Shown here: positions 8,898 through 17,860 of the stretch, piece by piece
How positions within the stretch are numbered: position 1 is the stretch's first letter
Layout of the letters: each line of letters starts with the position of its first letter
Source: Vibrio japonicus
GTDB lineage: Bacteria > Pseudomonadota > Gammaproteobacteria > Enterobacterales > Vibrionaceae
Length of the DNA: 64,000 bases
Assembly (NCBI RefSeq): GCF_024582835.1
Contig: NZ_CP102097.1
Location: forward strand, 434,001-498,000
Direction: 5' to 3'
The notes under the pieces: model-generated
The model's input: the letters and a program-made list of their open reading frames with translations, nothing else
Databases searched by the model: none
What the model was told of the DNA's origin: nothing
Program-made: the position numbers and the translations under genes

Positions 8898-10349
8898 TTA
8901 CGCGAAGTAGTGTTGTAAACGCTTGGAGCGACGAACCAAAAGCCAATCGAGAATAAGCGTCACTGCGATAGTGAGCCCCGCCAGAGGGAAACAGATCCCG
9001 ATAATCAGCAAACAGACTAAACCTGATTTCCAAATCGCGTCTTGTTGGAACTTAGGAGGTACGCCCAGCTTCTGTTGCCCGACGGGTCTTCTCTTCCACC
9101 ACATCACAACGCCAGTGATTGAAATAGCGATAAACGCAATACAAAACAGCGCATTCAACGCTTTGTTGATCACGCTGACATCCCCTTGGTGGAGCGAGAT
9201 GCCTGCTGCCATCAGCTTCGCCATTAGAGTGTAATCGTCCCAAGTCACATCGACTAACACCTCACCTGAATACTGGTCAAAGTGAGTGGTTCTATCTTGG
9301 CGAGGGTCAATCACATCGCCCGCCATTGAATTAGCGGCAACGGTGTATACACCTGTTTCAGACTTAGGCATGAAGACTTTAAATTGCGTAAAGCCGAGTG
9401 CTTTGGCTTGGTCGATAATCTGGTCAATGGAAACAGTGGCATAGTGTTTCATGCTCACCGTCTCAGAGCCATGATGGCCTGAATGATCTTGTGCTTGCGA
9501 TTGTGGCAACGTCGAATGCTCTAAGTTCCATGGCAACTCTTCTTCACTGCCATGATTTAGGCTTGAGTGCGTTAAGTCAGATTGCGGCTTTTCTCCCCAC
9601 GTATAGTAGGTTGGAAAAGTGTTCCAGCCTTGAACCATTTTCGCGCCCCACACGCCAGCCCACGCTAAACCTGACAACACAAATAGCAACAGAACGACGG
9701 ACAACACACCACCTAAGTTAGCGTGAATATCACGTAGAAGAATACGGCTGCCCGATGAAACGCGTAGCTTTAAGAAACCCGCGCGCGAAGCATTATCACT
9801 CGGTAACCACATGTAAATGCCAGTGACTAAGAGCAGAATACTTAAGCTGGCGGCAATTTCGATCAGAAAATCACCTAACTTGCCAATCAATAGCGTACCG
9901 TGAATATTATTAGCGAGCTCGTACCAACTATCGCTTCGGTCAATCTCACCCTGTACTTGCGCTGTGTATGGATTCACCGCGATAAAAAGCGATTTCCCAT
10001 CTTCAAAGCGAATACTGACTTTATTGGCGGTATCTGGCTGTTTCGACGAGATAAACTGAGTCATCGCGGCTTCAAGGTACACTGACTTTACCGCTGCAAT
10101 TTGCTGAGAAGCAGGCAGCGTTTGCTCTTGTGGCACAACAGAAAGAACATCTTGATAGCGCAGTTGCTCGATTTCATCGTCAAAGAGCATCACTAAGCCC
10201 GTCAAGCTGAGCATGATCATAAATGGAACGACAAACAAACCAGCATAAAAGTGCCATCTCCATGCGAGAAAATAGCGCGCTTTGGTTTGTTGTGTGGATT
10301 GTAGGCGTGTGTTGTCCTTAGGCTGAGTCTGAGTTTGACTACCCAACAT
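8898..10349 (-). CDS. PepSY-associated membrane protein (PiuB-like)
   Basis: The 483-residue product belongs to the PepSY_TM family (COG3182, iron-regulated membrane proteins). The first membrane segment (WRWHFYAGLFVVPFMIMLSL) carries the family's WxWHxYAG signature. A periplasmic PepSY stretch and a second helix (residues around 180-200) follow, then a segment near residue 225 and a C-terminal pair of helices. A histidine-rich patch (DHSGHHG) near the middle hints at metal contact. I placed the start at the ATG at 10349 because AAGGAAAA precedes it; the longer frame to 10400 adds an unlikely N terminus. Family members are linked to siderophore or metal-reduction systems, but no TonB receptor is adjacent here. 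It follows the DUF2946 gene on the same strand. Confidence 0.75.
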   Translation of the reverse strand: MLGSQTQTQPKDNTRLQSTQQTKARYFLAWRWHFYAGLFVVPFMIMLSLTGLVMLFDDEIEQLRYQDVLSVVPQEQTLPASQQIAAVKSVYLEAAMTQFISSKQPDTANKVSIRFEDGKSLFIAVNPYTAQVQGEIDRSDSWYELANNIHGTLLIGKLGDFLIEIAASLSILLLVTGIYMWLPSDNASRAGFLKLRVSSGSRILLRDIHANLGGVLSVVLLLFVLSGLAWAGVWGAKMVQGWNTFPTYYTWGEKPQSDLTHSSLNHGSEEELPWNLEHSTLPQSQAQDHSGHHGSETVSMKHYATVSIDQIIDQAKALGFTQFKVFMPKSETGVYTVAANSMAGDVIDPRQDRTTHFDQYSGEVLVDVTWDDYTLMAKLMAAGISLHQGDVSVINKALNALFCIAFIAISITGVVMWWKRRPVGQQKLGVPPKFQQDAIWKSGLVCLLIIGICFPLAGLTIAVTLILDWLLVRRSKRLQHYFA

Positions 10350-10460
10350 TACTGTTTTCCTTTTTCTAACGACGCAAAAAAATGCCCACATCTTTTTCAA
10401 GAAGTGGATCCGTTTTGAGCCTGAACTTTACTAAACGATTTATTGAATTTTTGAATTACG

Positions 10461-10820
10461 TTATGAGAAAACAATACGTTGAGGCGGCGCACGTGGGACA
10501 GCAATCTGGTAGCGCACGCTTAGAGCCAAAAAAGCGTACCGCTCGACTACGGTCAGTGTGTGTCGTGATGTGTAGAGAGGTGTTGGAAGTGAATCTTGGT
10601 GAAAGCTTGAAAAATGGCTAAACGGACAAGGCTTACTGTGCTGAGTCTCGGCCTTACCTTCTTCAATTTGTACTAATTCGAAACCATTGATGGTACAAAG
10701 CGTTGCCCAGACGCCAGCATTAGCGCCATGAGCATTGATGACAGGCATCAAAGTAACAAGCACCCAACTAAGGGCGCTTGCTAGTAACATGGTTCGGTTA
10801 AAGTTCGCTGCGCGTGTCAT
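10461..10820 (-). CDS. Small DUF2946-like exported protein
   Basis: The 119-residue product starts with a hydrophobic signal segment (TMLLASALSWVLVTLMPVINA). It contains a cysteine/histidine cluster (SKPCPFSHFSSFH) like that of DUF2946 proteins, which often lie beside PepSY or copper-related membrane genes. Function is unknown; metal binding in the periplasm is plausible from the Cys/His motif. The ATG at 10820 is preceded by AGAGAG. A GTG six bases earlier is an alternative start. It lies 111 bases upstream of the PepSY gene and is likely co-transcribed. Confidence 0.6.
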   Translation of the reverse strand: MTRAANFNRTMLLASALSWVLVTLMPVINAHGANAGVWATLCTINGFELVQIEEGKAETQHSKPCPFSHFSSFHQDSLPTPLYTSRHTLTVVERYAFLALSVRYQIAVPRAPPQRIVFS

Positions 10821-10950
10821 TGTCACTCTCTAGTGGAATAGCGAGACTATATAACGAGTCGCTAACCATTTCCGCAACGAAAGCAGCAAAACTAAACCAT
10901 GGTCATAACTTTATGTCGCGTACTGTAAACATCAGACACGACATAACAAA

Positions 10951-11334
10951 TTAACCGAACAGCTTGCTCCAGATGCTTGGATTTTTCTTCTCGTGGTACT
11001 CTTCACGCAGCGCATCAACTTGTTGAAGTTCTGCTTTAGCTGCATCGATATCACCTGCGTCTAGCTTTGCTTCTACAGAGTCTAATGCCACTGAAAGTTT
11101 GTTGAAGCCTTCAAGATAAATGTCAAATTTCTCTGGTGCGTACTCACCACGCTTAGATTCTTCAACCAATTCCGACAGGTTTACAATTGCTGTCTTCATC
11201 GATTCAACTTCCGTTGCTTCAGCCGCGTGTTTGAATTCGATTTTCATTTGTTTCATGTTTGCTTTCAGATCAACATCTGCTGCAAACGTGTGAGCAGAAA
11301 CCAAAATAGCCAGAGCTGGGATTAACTTTCTCAT
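10951..11334 (-). CDS. cybC: Soluble cytochrome b562
   Basis: This is a 127-residue periplasmic four-helix-bundle haem protein. A signal peptide ends at HTFA, residue 18. The two expected axial haem ligands are present: Met27 early in helix 1 (DLKANMKQM) and His114 near the C terminus (LREEYHEKK). As in E. coli cytochrome b562, there is no CXXCH motif, so haem is held non-covalently. The protein continues a few residues past the usual end (NPSIWSKLFG). Its physiological role is uncertain in all bacteria; it is presumed to be an electron carrier. It appears to be a single-gene unit. Confidence 0.85.
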   Translation of the reverse strand: MRKLIPALAILVSAHTFAADVDLKANMKQMKIEFKHAAEATEVESMKTAIVNLSELVEESKRGEYAPEKFDIYLEGFNKLSVALDSVEAKLDAGDIDAAKAELQQVDALREEYHEKKNPSIWSKLFG

Positions 11335-11418
11335 TGTAATAATCTTCTTTATTGGGCGTTTAAAAGCGCGATTTTACTGAATTTCGCTTCCGATGTTGAG
11401 CGACATTTTTGTATCAAA

Positions 11419-12162
11419 CTATAAACTCTGATATTCATCGATAGGATCGCGCCCACGAAGCACCAAAAAGTCTAAAAACTGTCGGCAGTTATGTGTAATG
11501 ACTTTGTCGCTATCAGCACCAACATGATCAAGTAACTCAGACACAAGACTTAAGTTACCTACGTCGTGACAAAAGTGCGCGTCGCTTCCTGTGGTAAAGT
11601 AAACCCCAATTTCCTTGCCCAATCGCGCAAGTTCATAACAACGTTTTACACTGCCCATTCTGCTATTTCCCCTTAACGTGGTGTTATTAATTTCGATGGC
11701 GACGTTGTGATCTTTCGCGCACTGCAAAACCCGTTCAAAATCAAAATCAAAATGTGGGTTTCCTAGGTGACCAAGCGCATCCACTCTTCCCCCTTTGATC
11801 ACATTCATTAATGCCTGAGTATGCGTTTCTTTATCTGTAGGGCGAAATACAGGCTCATGGAAACTCGCGATGGCCCAATCTAGATTGCGCTCGGTGGTAG
11901 GATGAATGTCCACTTCTCCGTCTACATTCAGAATGTTGGATTCCACACCTCTTATCACCGCGACACCATCCAAAAAACGTGGAAGAACACGCTGGTTAGA
12001 GAAAAACCAGTAGTGAGGCGCCCCCGGCATAGACTCTGCGTGATCCGTGGTACAGAACATTTGCAAACCATTTTGTTTGGCAAGTTGAGCATTTTCTATC
12101 AACGTGCTGTATGCGTGTCCACTCGCATATGTATGAGTGTGTGTATCAATGACTAACTTCAT
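11419..12162 (-). CDS. PHP-domain phosphatase, YcdX family
   Basis: The 247-residue product is a polymerase-and-histidinol-phosphatase (PHP) domain enzyme of the same length as E. coli YcdX. Metal-binding motifs are readable: DTHTHT at the N terminus, [12 protein letters not shown], the [11 protein letters not shown] segment, EINNTT and [11 protein letters not shown] near residue 195. The family uses a trinuclear metal site and has phosphatase activity on unidentified substrates; YcdX has been linked to swarming in E. coli. I used the ATG at 12162; a TTG nine bases upstream is also in frame. It is divergent from the HD-GYP gene. Confidence 0.85.
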   Translation of the reverse strand: MKLVIDTHTHTYASGHAYSTLIENAQLAKQNGLQMFCTTDHAESMPGAPHYWFFSNQRVLPRFLDGVAVIRGVESNILNVDGEVDIHPTTERNLDWAIASFHEPVFRPTDKETHTQALMNVIKGGRVDALGHLGNPHFDFDFERVLQCAKDHNVAIEINNTTLRGNSRMGSVKRCYELARLGKEIGVYFTTGSDAHFCHDVGNLSLVSELLDHVGADSDKVITHNCRQFLDFLVLRGRDPIDEYQSL

Positions 12163-12349
12163 ATCGTGCAACTAATCAATCCCATTACCAGTAGTGGCAT
12201 TAGCCTATCGCTTAAAATACGTACAAAGCAAATTAATCCTTGATGAACAAAAAATTGCCAAATCACTAACAGTACATTTTATAACCCTATTTTTTGCATC
12301 ATTGACATATTGATTAATACTTAATAGGACTTTAATAAATGGTTCAGGT

Positions 12350-15229
12350 ATGAAAATTCGCCGCTATTCGCTCAGCATCCATATAACCAGTTTGTTCCTA
12401 ATTCTGACGACCATCGTCGGCGTTGTGCTAATTTCGATAAGTTATCACCATGCTGAAGAATTACTCGCGAGTAGCGCACAAGAAGTGGGCCGAGAGAATA
12501 GCTCTAAACTGGAATCTACATTTCAGCGTAGAGTCGGACCTATTTTAACGGCGCTTGATTCATTGGCATTAAGCCAAGTCGTGGAAGAGCACCCATCGCC
12601 CGTAGAAGAACAGCGTTTTCTCAAATATGTAAATCTTATTTTTGAGCGCAATCAGGAATTAGCCTCCCTTTTCTACGCCAACGAGCAAGGCGATTTAACG
12701 ATACTAAGAGCACTAAGAAGCAACCAGGACAGGCAAAGATTTGACGCCCCTGAAAAAGCCAACCTGATGGTTCATGCTACGACCATCAGTGGAGCGGATA
12801 ACTATTATTTTCTTGATGGAAACTACCAGCAAGTAGGTAAAAGAGAATCCATGGGCAATCAGTTTGACCCAAGACCCAGGCCATGGTTTGTTAATGCGAG
12901 CCTTGACGGAAAGATCAGGCTCACCGATCCCTACTTTTTCTACTTCCTCAAAACAAACGGCGTAACCTTATCAAGACGCTCTCACAACGGCCAGCTGGTG
13001 GTCGGCGCAGATTTTACTCTCGACTCACTATCGCAGCAAATTAGCAAGCTGGGTAACTCCACCAGCAGCAAACTCATTTTGTTTGATACTCGCTTTACCG
13101 TTTTGGCACACCATCAAGGAGGGGTAACGTTAGGAGCAGATGAAGAACAAGTAACTAAAGAACTTAGCGATAGCTTATTTGCATCCATTTTTGAACACCC
13201 GACCACTGAGCCATTGTTTAAGAAAGTCACGGATAAGTTCAGTACGTGGTCACTCACCATGACTCCAGTTAGCCTAAATGATCAGACACAATTGCTGCTC
13301 GCCGAAGCAACGCCTCAGAAAGAACTGCTATCCGGTCTGTTTTCTATGCGCGACAGACAAGTGAAGGTCGCATTGGCACTCTTAGCCGTCAGCTTCATCA
13401 TCGTTTGGTTTGTGGCACAGTGGTTATCGAGACCGCTAAAAAAACTCGTACTTCAAACCGACAGTATTGCGCGATTTGATTTTAAGAAAACACGCTACCC
13501 TAAGAGTGTAATCAAAGAAGTTGCGGATCTTACCCATTCCATAGAACTCATGGAGCATACTCTCCATGATTTGTTGAAACTGTTGAGAGAAACCGCAAGC
13601 AATCAGGATTTCTCAATCTTAGCGAAAACCATCGCCCACCAAAGCTATCTGGTGACCAAAGCAGAAACGATTGTGCTTTACACGAGAGCCGGTAGCAATG
13701 GCGATTATGACATCGCCGCCAATCATGCCATCATCCCTTTTAAAATTGATATCAATGAATTTTTAGACTCTACGGCTTGGGTTCAACAGGACCTTTCGAA
13801 AGGCGATGTGCTTCATTTCAGGAGAAACGACAACTGCCTCGCGAAATACCGAGAAACGCTTTACAACACCGATCTCTTTATGTTCCCACTTATTAATCGT
13901 AACGAGCAATTGGTCGGTATTCTCCTTTTAGGTTACGAGAGAGCAATAACACCAGAGCAACGCGACAAACACGCATTTCTAAGGGAGCTATTAAGCTTCG
14001 CTGAGCTAGCAAAAGAGAACATCGACAAGATTCGTGAACAAAAAGAGATGCTCAATGCGTTTGTTGAGCTGATTGCCTCAGCTATCGATACGAAATCCCC
14101 CTACACAGGCAGCCACTGCCAGCGCGTACCCAAATTGAGTGAAATGCTGACAAAAGCAGCCGATGCAGATAAGAACCACTTCCCTAACTTTAACATGAGC
14201 AAATCCGACTGGGAGTCGTTGTATCTTGCTTCTTGGATGCATGACTGCGGTAAAGTGACCACACCTGAATATGTGATTGATAAAGCGACCAAACTCGAAA
14301 CCATTTATGACCGAATTCATGAAGTGAGAATGCGTTTCGAATTATTGAAAGTACAAGCCGAAGTTGATTATTGGAAGGCTATGTCTGAGGGAACCGAAGA
14401 TGAACAAGCGCTACGGAAAACTCTAGCGGAAGCTCATCAGCGCCTTGATGAAGACTTTGCGTTCGTTGCCCATTGTAATATTGGCTCAGAATCAATGGAC
14501 GCTGAAGATATTGATCGCCTTCACGTCATCAGTCAGCAACAATGGAAAAGAACACTGGATGATCAACTGGGTGTCTCTTGGCTCGAAAAGGAACGAGCAA
14601 ATTCGCCTGTACCCCTCCCCGTCATGGAGCCTTTATTGAGTGACAAGCCTATTCACCAGATACGCTGGCCAGCAGGAATTAACCCAAAAGAGATGTGGTC
14701 AGAGTCGTTTGTGCTTGAGCCGGGCAAACTGAAATACAATCGAGGCGAACTTTACAATCTATCAATTAAGCACGGCACACTCACAGCTGAAGAACGATTC
14801 ATCATCAATGATCATATTATTCAAACCATGATGATGCTGCATCGTCTCCCTTATCCTGAACATCTCAAGGATGTCCCTGAGATCGCATGCGGACACCATG
14901 AAAGAATGGATGGGAAAGGTTACCCTAAAGGTATTTCTGAGATAGAGCTGTCTATTCCAGCCCGTGTAATGGCGATTGCAGACGTGTTTGAAGCACTAAC
15001 ATCGAGTGATAGACCATACAAAAAGGCGAAAACCCTGACAGAATCCATCGAGATCATGACTAAAATGGCGACGTCAGGCCATATCGATCCAAAACTTTAC
15101 TTGCTGTTCTTAGAAAAAGAGCTAGACCAGAAATACGCGGAACTGTTTTTAAGCCCTGAACAAAAAACGGTTTTTGATCGTAAATCTCATATGGACAAAG
15201 TGAAAAAGTACCTGAAATCGCTCTTTTAA
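12350..15229 (+). CDS. Membrane Cache/GAF-type sensor with HD-GYP c-di-GMP phosphodiesterase domain
   Basis: The 959-residue inner-membrane protein has a first transmembrane helix at about 10-32, a large periplasmic Cache-type sensory region (about 33-335, including PRPRPWFVNA) and a second helix at about 340-362. A short HAMP-like linker and a GAF-like cytoplasmic domain (about 405-560) follow. The HD-GYP domain carries the metal-binding HD pair at 631-632 (MHDCGK) and the signature HHERMDGKGYP at 849-859. HD-GYP domains hydrolyse c-di-GMP, usually to GMP, promoting motility over biofilm. The two catalytic motifs are 218 residues apart, far more than the usual 60-70, because of a helical insertion around 655-800. 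It is a single gene with a non-coding region on each side. Confidence 0.88.
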   Translation: MKIRRYSLSIHITSLFLILTTIVGVVLISISYHHAEELLASSAQEVGRENSSKLESTFQRRVGPILTALDSLALSQVVEEHPSPVEEQRFLKYVNLIFERNQELASLFYANEQGDLTILRALRSNQDRQRFDAPEKANLMVHATTISGADNYYFLDGNYQQVGKRESMGNQFDPRPRPWFVNASLDGKIRLTDPYFFYFLKTNGVTLSRRSHNGQLVVGADFTLDSLSQQISKLGNSTSSKLILFDTRFTVLAHHQGGVTLGADEEQVTKELSDSLFASIFEHPTTEPLFKKVTDKFSTWSLTMTPVSLNDQTQLLLAEATPQKELLSGLFSMRDRQVKVALALLAVSFIIVWFVAQWLSRPLKKLVLQTDSIARFDFKKTRYPKSVIKEVADLTHSIELMEHTLHDLLKLLRETASNQDFSILAKTIAHQSYLVTKAETIVLYTRAGSNGDYDIAANHAIIPFKIDINEFLDSTAWVQQDLSKGDVLHFRRNDNCLAKYRETLYNTDLFMFPLINRNEQLVGILLLGYERAITPEQRDKHAFLRELLSFAELAKENIDKIREQKEMLNAFVELIASAIDTKSPYTGSHCQRVPKLSEMLTKAADADKNHFPNFNMSKSDWESLYLASWMHDCGKVTTPEYVIDKATKLETIYDRIHEVRMRFELLKVQAEVDYWKAMSEGTEDEQALRKTLAEAHQRLDEDFAFVAHCNIGSESMDAEDIDRLHVISQQQWKRTLDDQLGVSWLEKERANSPVPLPVMEPLLSDKPIHQIRWPAGINPKEMWSESFVLEPGKLKYNRGELYNLSIKHGTLTAEERFIINDHIIQTMMMLHRLPYPEHLKDVPEIACGHHERMDGKGYPKGISEIELSIPARVMAIADVFEALTSSDRPYKKAKTLTESIEIMTKMATSGHIDPKLYLLFLEKELDQKYAELFLSPEQKTVFDRKSHMDKVKKYLKSLF

Positions 15230-15375
15230 TCTTAAGCCAAGAATTTGATGGCTGGCCATTAATCCAATTAGAACTTTAACTCTAATTTTCAGTAAGTTAG
15301 CCCCTTCACCGTCTTATAACAATCAATGACTTAGCAAAAAACGAGTTATTATTTAATCGATTGCGTCACAAAAGG

Positions 15376-15389
15376 TTGATGTATATCAA
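15376..15389. promoter_or_regulatory. FNR-type binding site
   Basis: TTGATGTATATCAA is a perfect match to the FNR/Anr consensus TTGAT-N4-ATCAA. It lies about 220 bases upstream of zwf and 150 bases after the HD-GYP gene, so zwf is the likely target. It suggests oxygen-dependent control of the pentose phosphate operon. Confidence 0.55.
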
Positions 15390-15488
15390 ATACTCATGGA
15401 CAATACGCTACCGAATTGACAATAGTCTCGATATTTTTGCACGTCGTTGCATAGATATTGCTTTTGCCTAAGCCTTTTTATGCGTTTG

Positions 15489-15516
15489 CCTATTAAAGTA
15501 ATAGGTAAAACCTATT
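15489..15516 (+). promoter_or_regulatory. Alternating hairpins in the zwf leader
   Basis: CCTATT (15489-15494), AATAGG (15500-15505) and CCTATT (15511-15516) lie in series. The middle arm can pair with either neighbour, giving two mutually exclusive stems. The second stem is followed by TTTATTATTTTT and so resembles a weak terminator. This is an attenuator-like layout if it lies in the transcript. Confidence 0.35.
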
Positions 15517-15602
15517 TTTATTATTTTTGTGCCGCTGATAGCTTGGCAGCACTTTAGAGCCTACACAGGCGCAGAATAACTACCTCGTTTTTAAAGGGAA
15601 AG

Positions 15603-17108
15603 ATGATGGTAATACCAGAAAACAGCAGCATCGTGATTTTTGGTGCTTCGGGCGACTTAACCTATCGTAAGTTGATCCCAGCTTTGTACCACCTTTACGC
15701 AAGTAAGCAGCTCCCGGAAAACTTTGCGATTTTGGGTGTGAGCCGTACTGAATACAGTGACGAGTCTTACCGCGAGAAACTGAAGCGTTCGCTTCAGGAG
15801 ATGGAAAAAACTGAGCCTGCAATACTCGATGCTTTCATCAATCATCTGCATTACCAAGCCATCAATACCTCTGATACCGCAGACTACAGCAAACTGGCAA
15901 GCCGTCTGGATCAGCTTGCTGACCAATACCAGTTTGAACAACGTAATACTCTATTCTATCTAGCGACTCCACCTAGCCTATACAGCGTTATCCCTGCAAG
16001 CCTTGCTGCCCACGGTTTAAATAGCGAAGAAGACGGCTGGAAACGCCTGATCATCGAAAAACCGTTTGGCTACGATCTTCAGTCTGCTCAAACGCTCGAT
16101 AAAGAGATTCACGAGCACTTCCTAGAGCACCAAATCTACCGTATCGACCACTACTTAGGTAAAGAAACGGTTCAAAACCTGCTTGTTTTCCGCTTCTCTA
16201 ACGCGATGTTTGAACCGCTTTGGAATCGTAACTTTATTGATTACGTGGAAATCACAGGCGCTGAATTCTTAGGTGTTGAAGAACGCGGCGGTTACTACGA
16301 TAACTCTGGCGCTGTGCGCGACATGTTCCAAAACCACCTGCTACAAGTATTAGCTATGGTAGGTATGGAACCACCAGCGCAAATCAACGCTGATTCTATG
16401 CGTGATGAAGTGGTAAAAGTGCTGCAGTGTCTTAAGCCGCTTGAAGAAGATGACCTACGTAACGACCTTGTACTTGGCCAGTACACCGCGTCTGATGTGC
16501 GTGGCAAACACCTTCTTGGTTACCGCGAAGAAAACGGTGTTGCCGATGATTCACGTACGGAAACTTATATTGGTCTTAAAGCTTACATCAACAACTGGCG
16601 TTGGAATGGCGTACCATTCTACGTGCGTACGGGTAAGCGCCTACCAACACGTGTTACGGAAGTTGTGATTCACTTTAAAGCCACTCCGCACCCAGTGTTT
16701 GGTCAAAATGCACCAGAAAACAAATTGATTATCCGCATCCAGCCGGACGAAGGCATCCAGATGAGCTTTGGCCTAAAAGAGCCAGGCGCAGGTTTTCATG
16801 CCAAAGAAGTGAAGATGAACTTCCATTACGCTTCGCTAGAAGAAACGCAAATGCTAACGGCATACGAGCGTCTTCTGCTTGATGCCCTAAACGGCGATGC
16901 AACTTTGTTTGCACGTAGCGATGCGGTTGAAGCGTGCTGGCAATACGTTCAGCCAATTCTAGACTTCAAACAAGACCCACAATCACTATTTGGCTACGCC
17001 TGTGGTACTTGGGGACCAAAAGAAGCAGACGATTTACTGCAACGCGACAACCGCGCATGGCGTTTCCCTTGTAAAAATTTAACTGACACGGACTACTGCG
17101 AACTATGA
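15603..17108 (+). CDS. zwf: Glucose-6-phosphate 1-dehydrogenase
   Basis: This enzyme oxidises glucose-6-phosphate to 6-phosphogluconolactone and makes NADPH, entering the oxidative pentose phosphate pathway. The 501-residue product has the Rossmann motif [10 protein letters not shown] (14-23) and the substrate-binding/active-site signature RIDHYLGKE (180-188) with His183. Length is normal. AAGGGA precedes the tandem ATG codons at 15603 and 15606; either could be used. Its stop overlaps the pgl start by four bases (ATGA), giving translational coupling. First gene of a zwf-pgl-gnd operon. Confidence 0.97.
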   Translation: MMVIPENSSIVIFGASGDLTYRKLIPALYHLYASKQLPENFAILGVSRTEYSDESYREKLKRSLQEMEKTEPAILDAFINHLHYQAINTSDTADYSKLASRLDQLADQYQFEQRNTLFYLATPPSLYSVIPASLAAHGLNSEEDGWKRLIIEKPFGYDLQSAQTLDKEIHEHFLEHQIYRIDHYLGKETVQNLLVFRFSNAMFEPLWNRNFIDYVEITGAEFLGVEERGGYYDNSGAVRDMFQNHLLQVLAMVGMEPPAQINADSMRDEVVKVLQCLKPLEEDDLRNDLVLGQYTASDVRGKHLLGYREENGVADDSRTETYIGLKAYINNWRWNGVPFYVRTGKRLPTRVTEVVIHFKATPHPVFGQNAPENKLIIRIQPDEGIQMSFGLKEPGAGFHAKEVKMNFHYASLEETQMLTAYERLLLDALNGDATLFARSDAVEACWQYVQPILDFKQDPQSLFGYACGTWGPKEADDLLQRDNRAWRFPCKNLTDTDYCEL

Positions 17109-17821
17109 TCAATCACAAGATCTTTGCTACAGCACAGCAGGTTGTAGAAAGCTTGGCGAACGACATGAAAGCGTTCAGCGAGCTTGGTCGACCTGTACAT
17201 ATTTCTCTTTCTGGCGGCAGCACACCTAAGATGCTGTTTAAGCTTTTGGCTTCTGCACCGTATGCAGAGTCGATTCAATGGCAAAACCTTCACTTCTGGT
17301 GGGGTGACGAGCGCTGCGTTACGCCAGATGATGCAGAAAGCAACTACGGTGAAGCCAACGCCCTGCTATTTAGCAAAGTAAACCTACCGGCTGAAAACAT
17401 TCACCGAATTCTTGGCGAAAATGATCCGCAAGCTGAAGCGGAGCGTTTTGCTAAAGAAATGGCCGACGTTATCCCATGTGAGAATGGCACACCTGTCTTT
17501 GACTGGATTCTACTTGGCGTGGGTGCAGATGGCCACACGGCTTCTTTATTCCCGGGTCAGACAAACTACGCTGACGAGAACTTGTCTCTTGTCGCGTCTC
17601 ATCCAGAGTCTGGCCAACTTCGCGTGTCTAAGACAGCAAAAGTGTTAGAAGCCGCAAAACGAATCAGCTACCTAGTGCTAGGCGCAGGCAAAGTTGAAAT
17701 CGTTCACGAAATTCACACGACTCCAGCAGAAGAGCTGCCTTACCCTGCAGCGAAAATCCAGTCTAAAGCTGGTGAAACGGAGTGGTACCTAGATTCAGAT
17801 GCAGCAGCGAAAATCGTTTAG
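17105..17821 (+). CDS. pgl: 6-phosphogluconolactonase
   Basis: This enzyme hydrolyses 6-phosphogluconolactone to 6-phosphogluconate. The 238-residue product is of the DevB/NagB-like type. Family motifs include [13 protein letters not shown] near residue 32, [18 protein letters not shown] near residue 63, and the catalytic-region [16 protein letters not shown] near residue 140. It overlaps zwf by four bases and is followed 39 bases later by gnd, so all three oxidative-branch enzymes are made from one transcript. Confidence 0.96.
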   Translation: MINHKIFATAQQVVESLANDMKAFSELGRPVHISLSGGSTPKMLFKLLASAPYAESIQWQNLHFWWGDERCVTPDDAESNYGEANALLFSKVNLPAENIHRILGENDPQAEAERFAKEMADVIPCENGTPVFDWILLGVGADGHTASLFPGQTNYADENLSLVASHPESGQLRVSKTAKVLEAAKRISYLVLGAGKVEIVHEIHTTPAEELPYPAAKIQSKAGETEWYLDSDAAAKIV

Positions 17822-17860
17822 TACGGTTGCGCATCCATTAAAGAAAATTGGAGAGAAACA

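Larger units (their letters stand above)
15230..15602. other. Long leader/promoter region of the zwf operon
   Basis: This 373-bp gap contains no gene. An imperfect stem (AATTAGA 15266-15272, TCTAATT 15281-15287) may end the HD-GYP transcript. An FNR-type site and a pair of mutually exclusive hairpins, listed separately, precede zwf. A TTGACA at 15416-15421 could be a -35 element, but I find no good -10 at the right distance. Confidence 0.5.
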
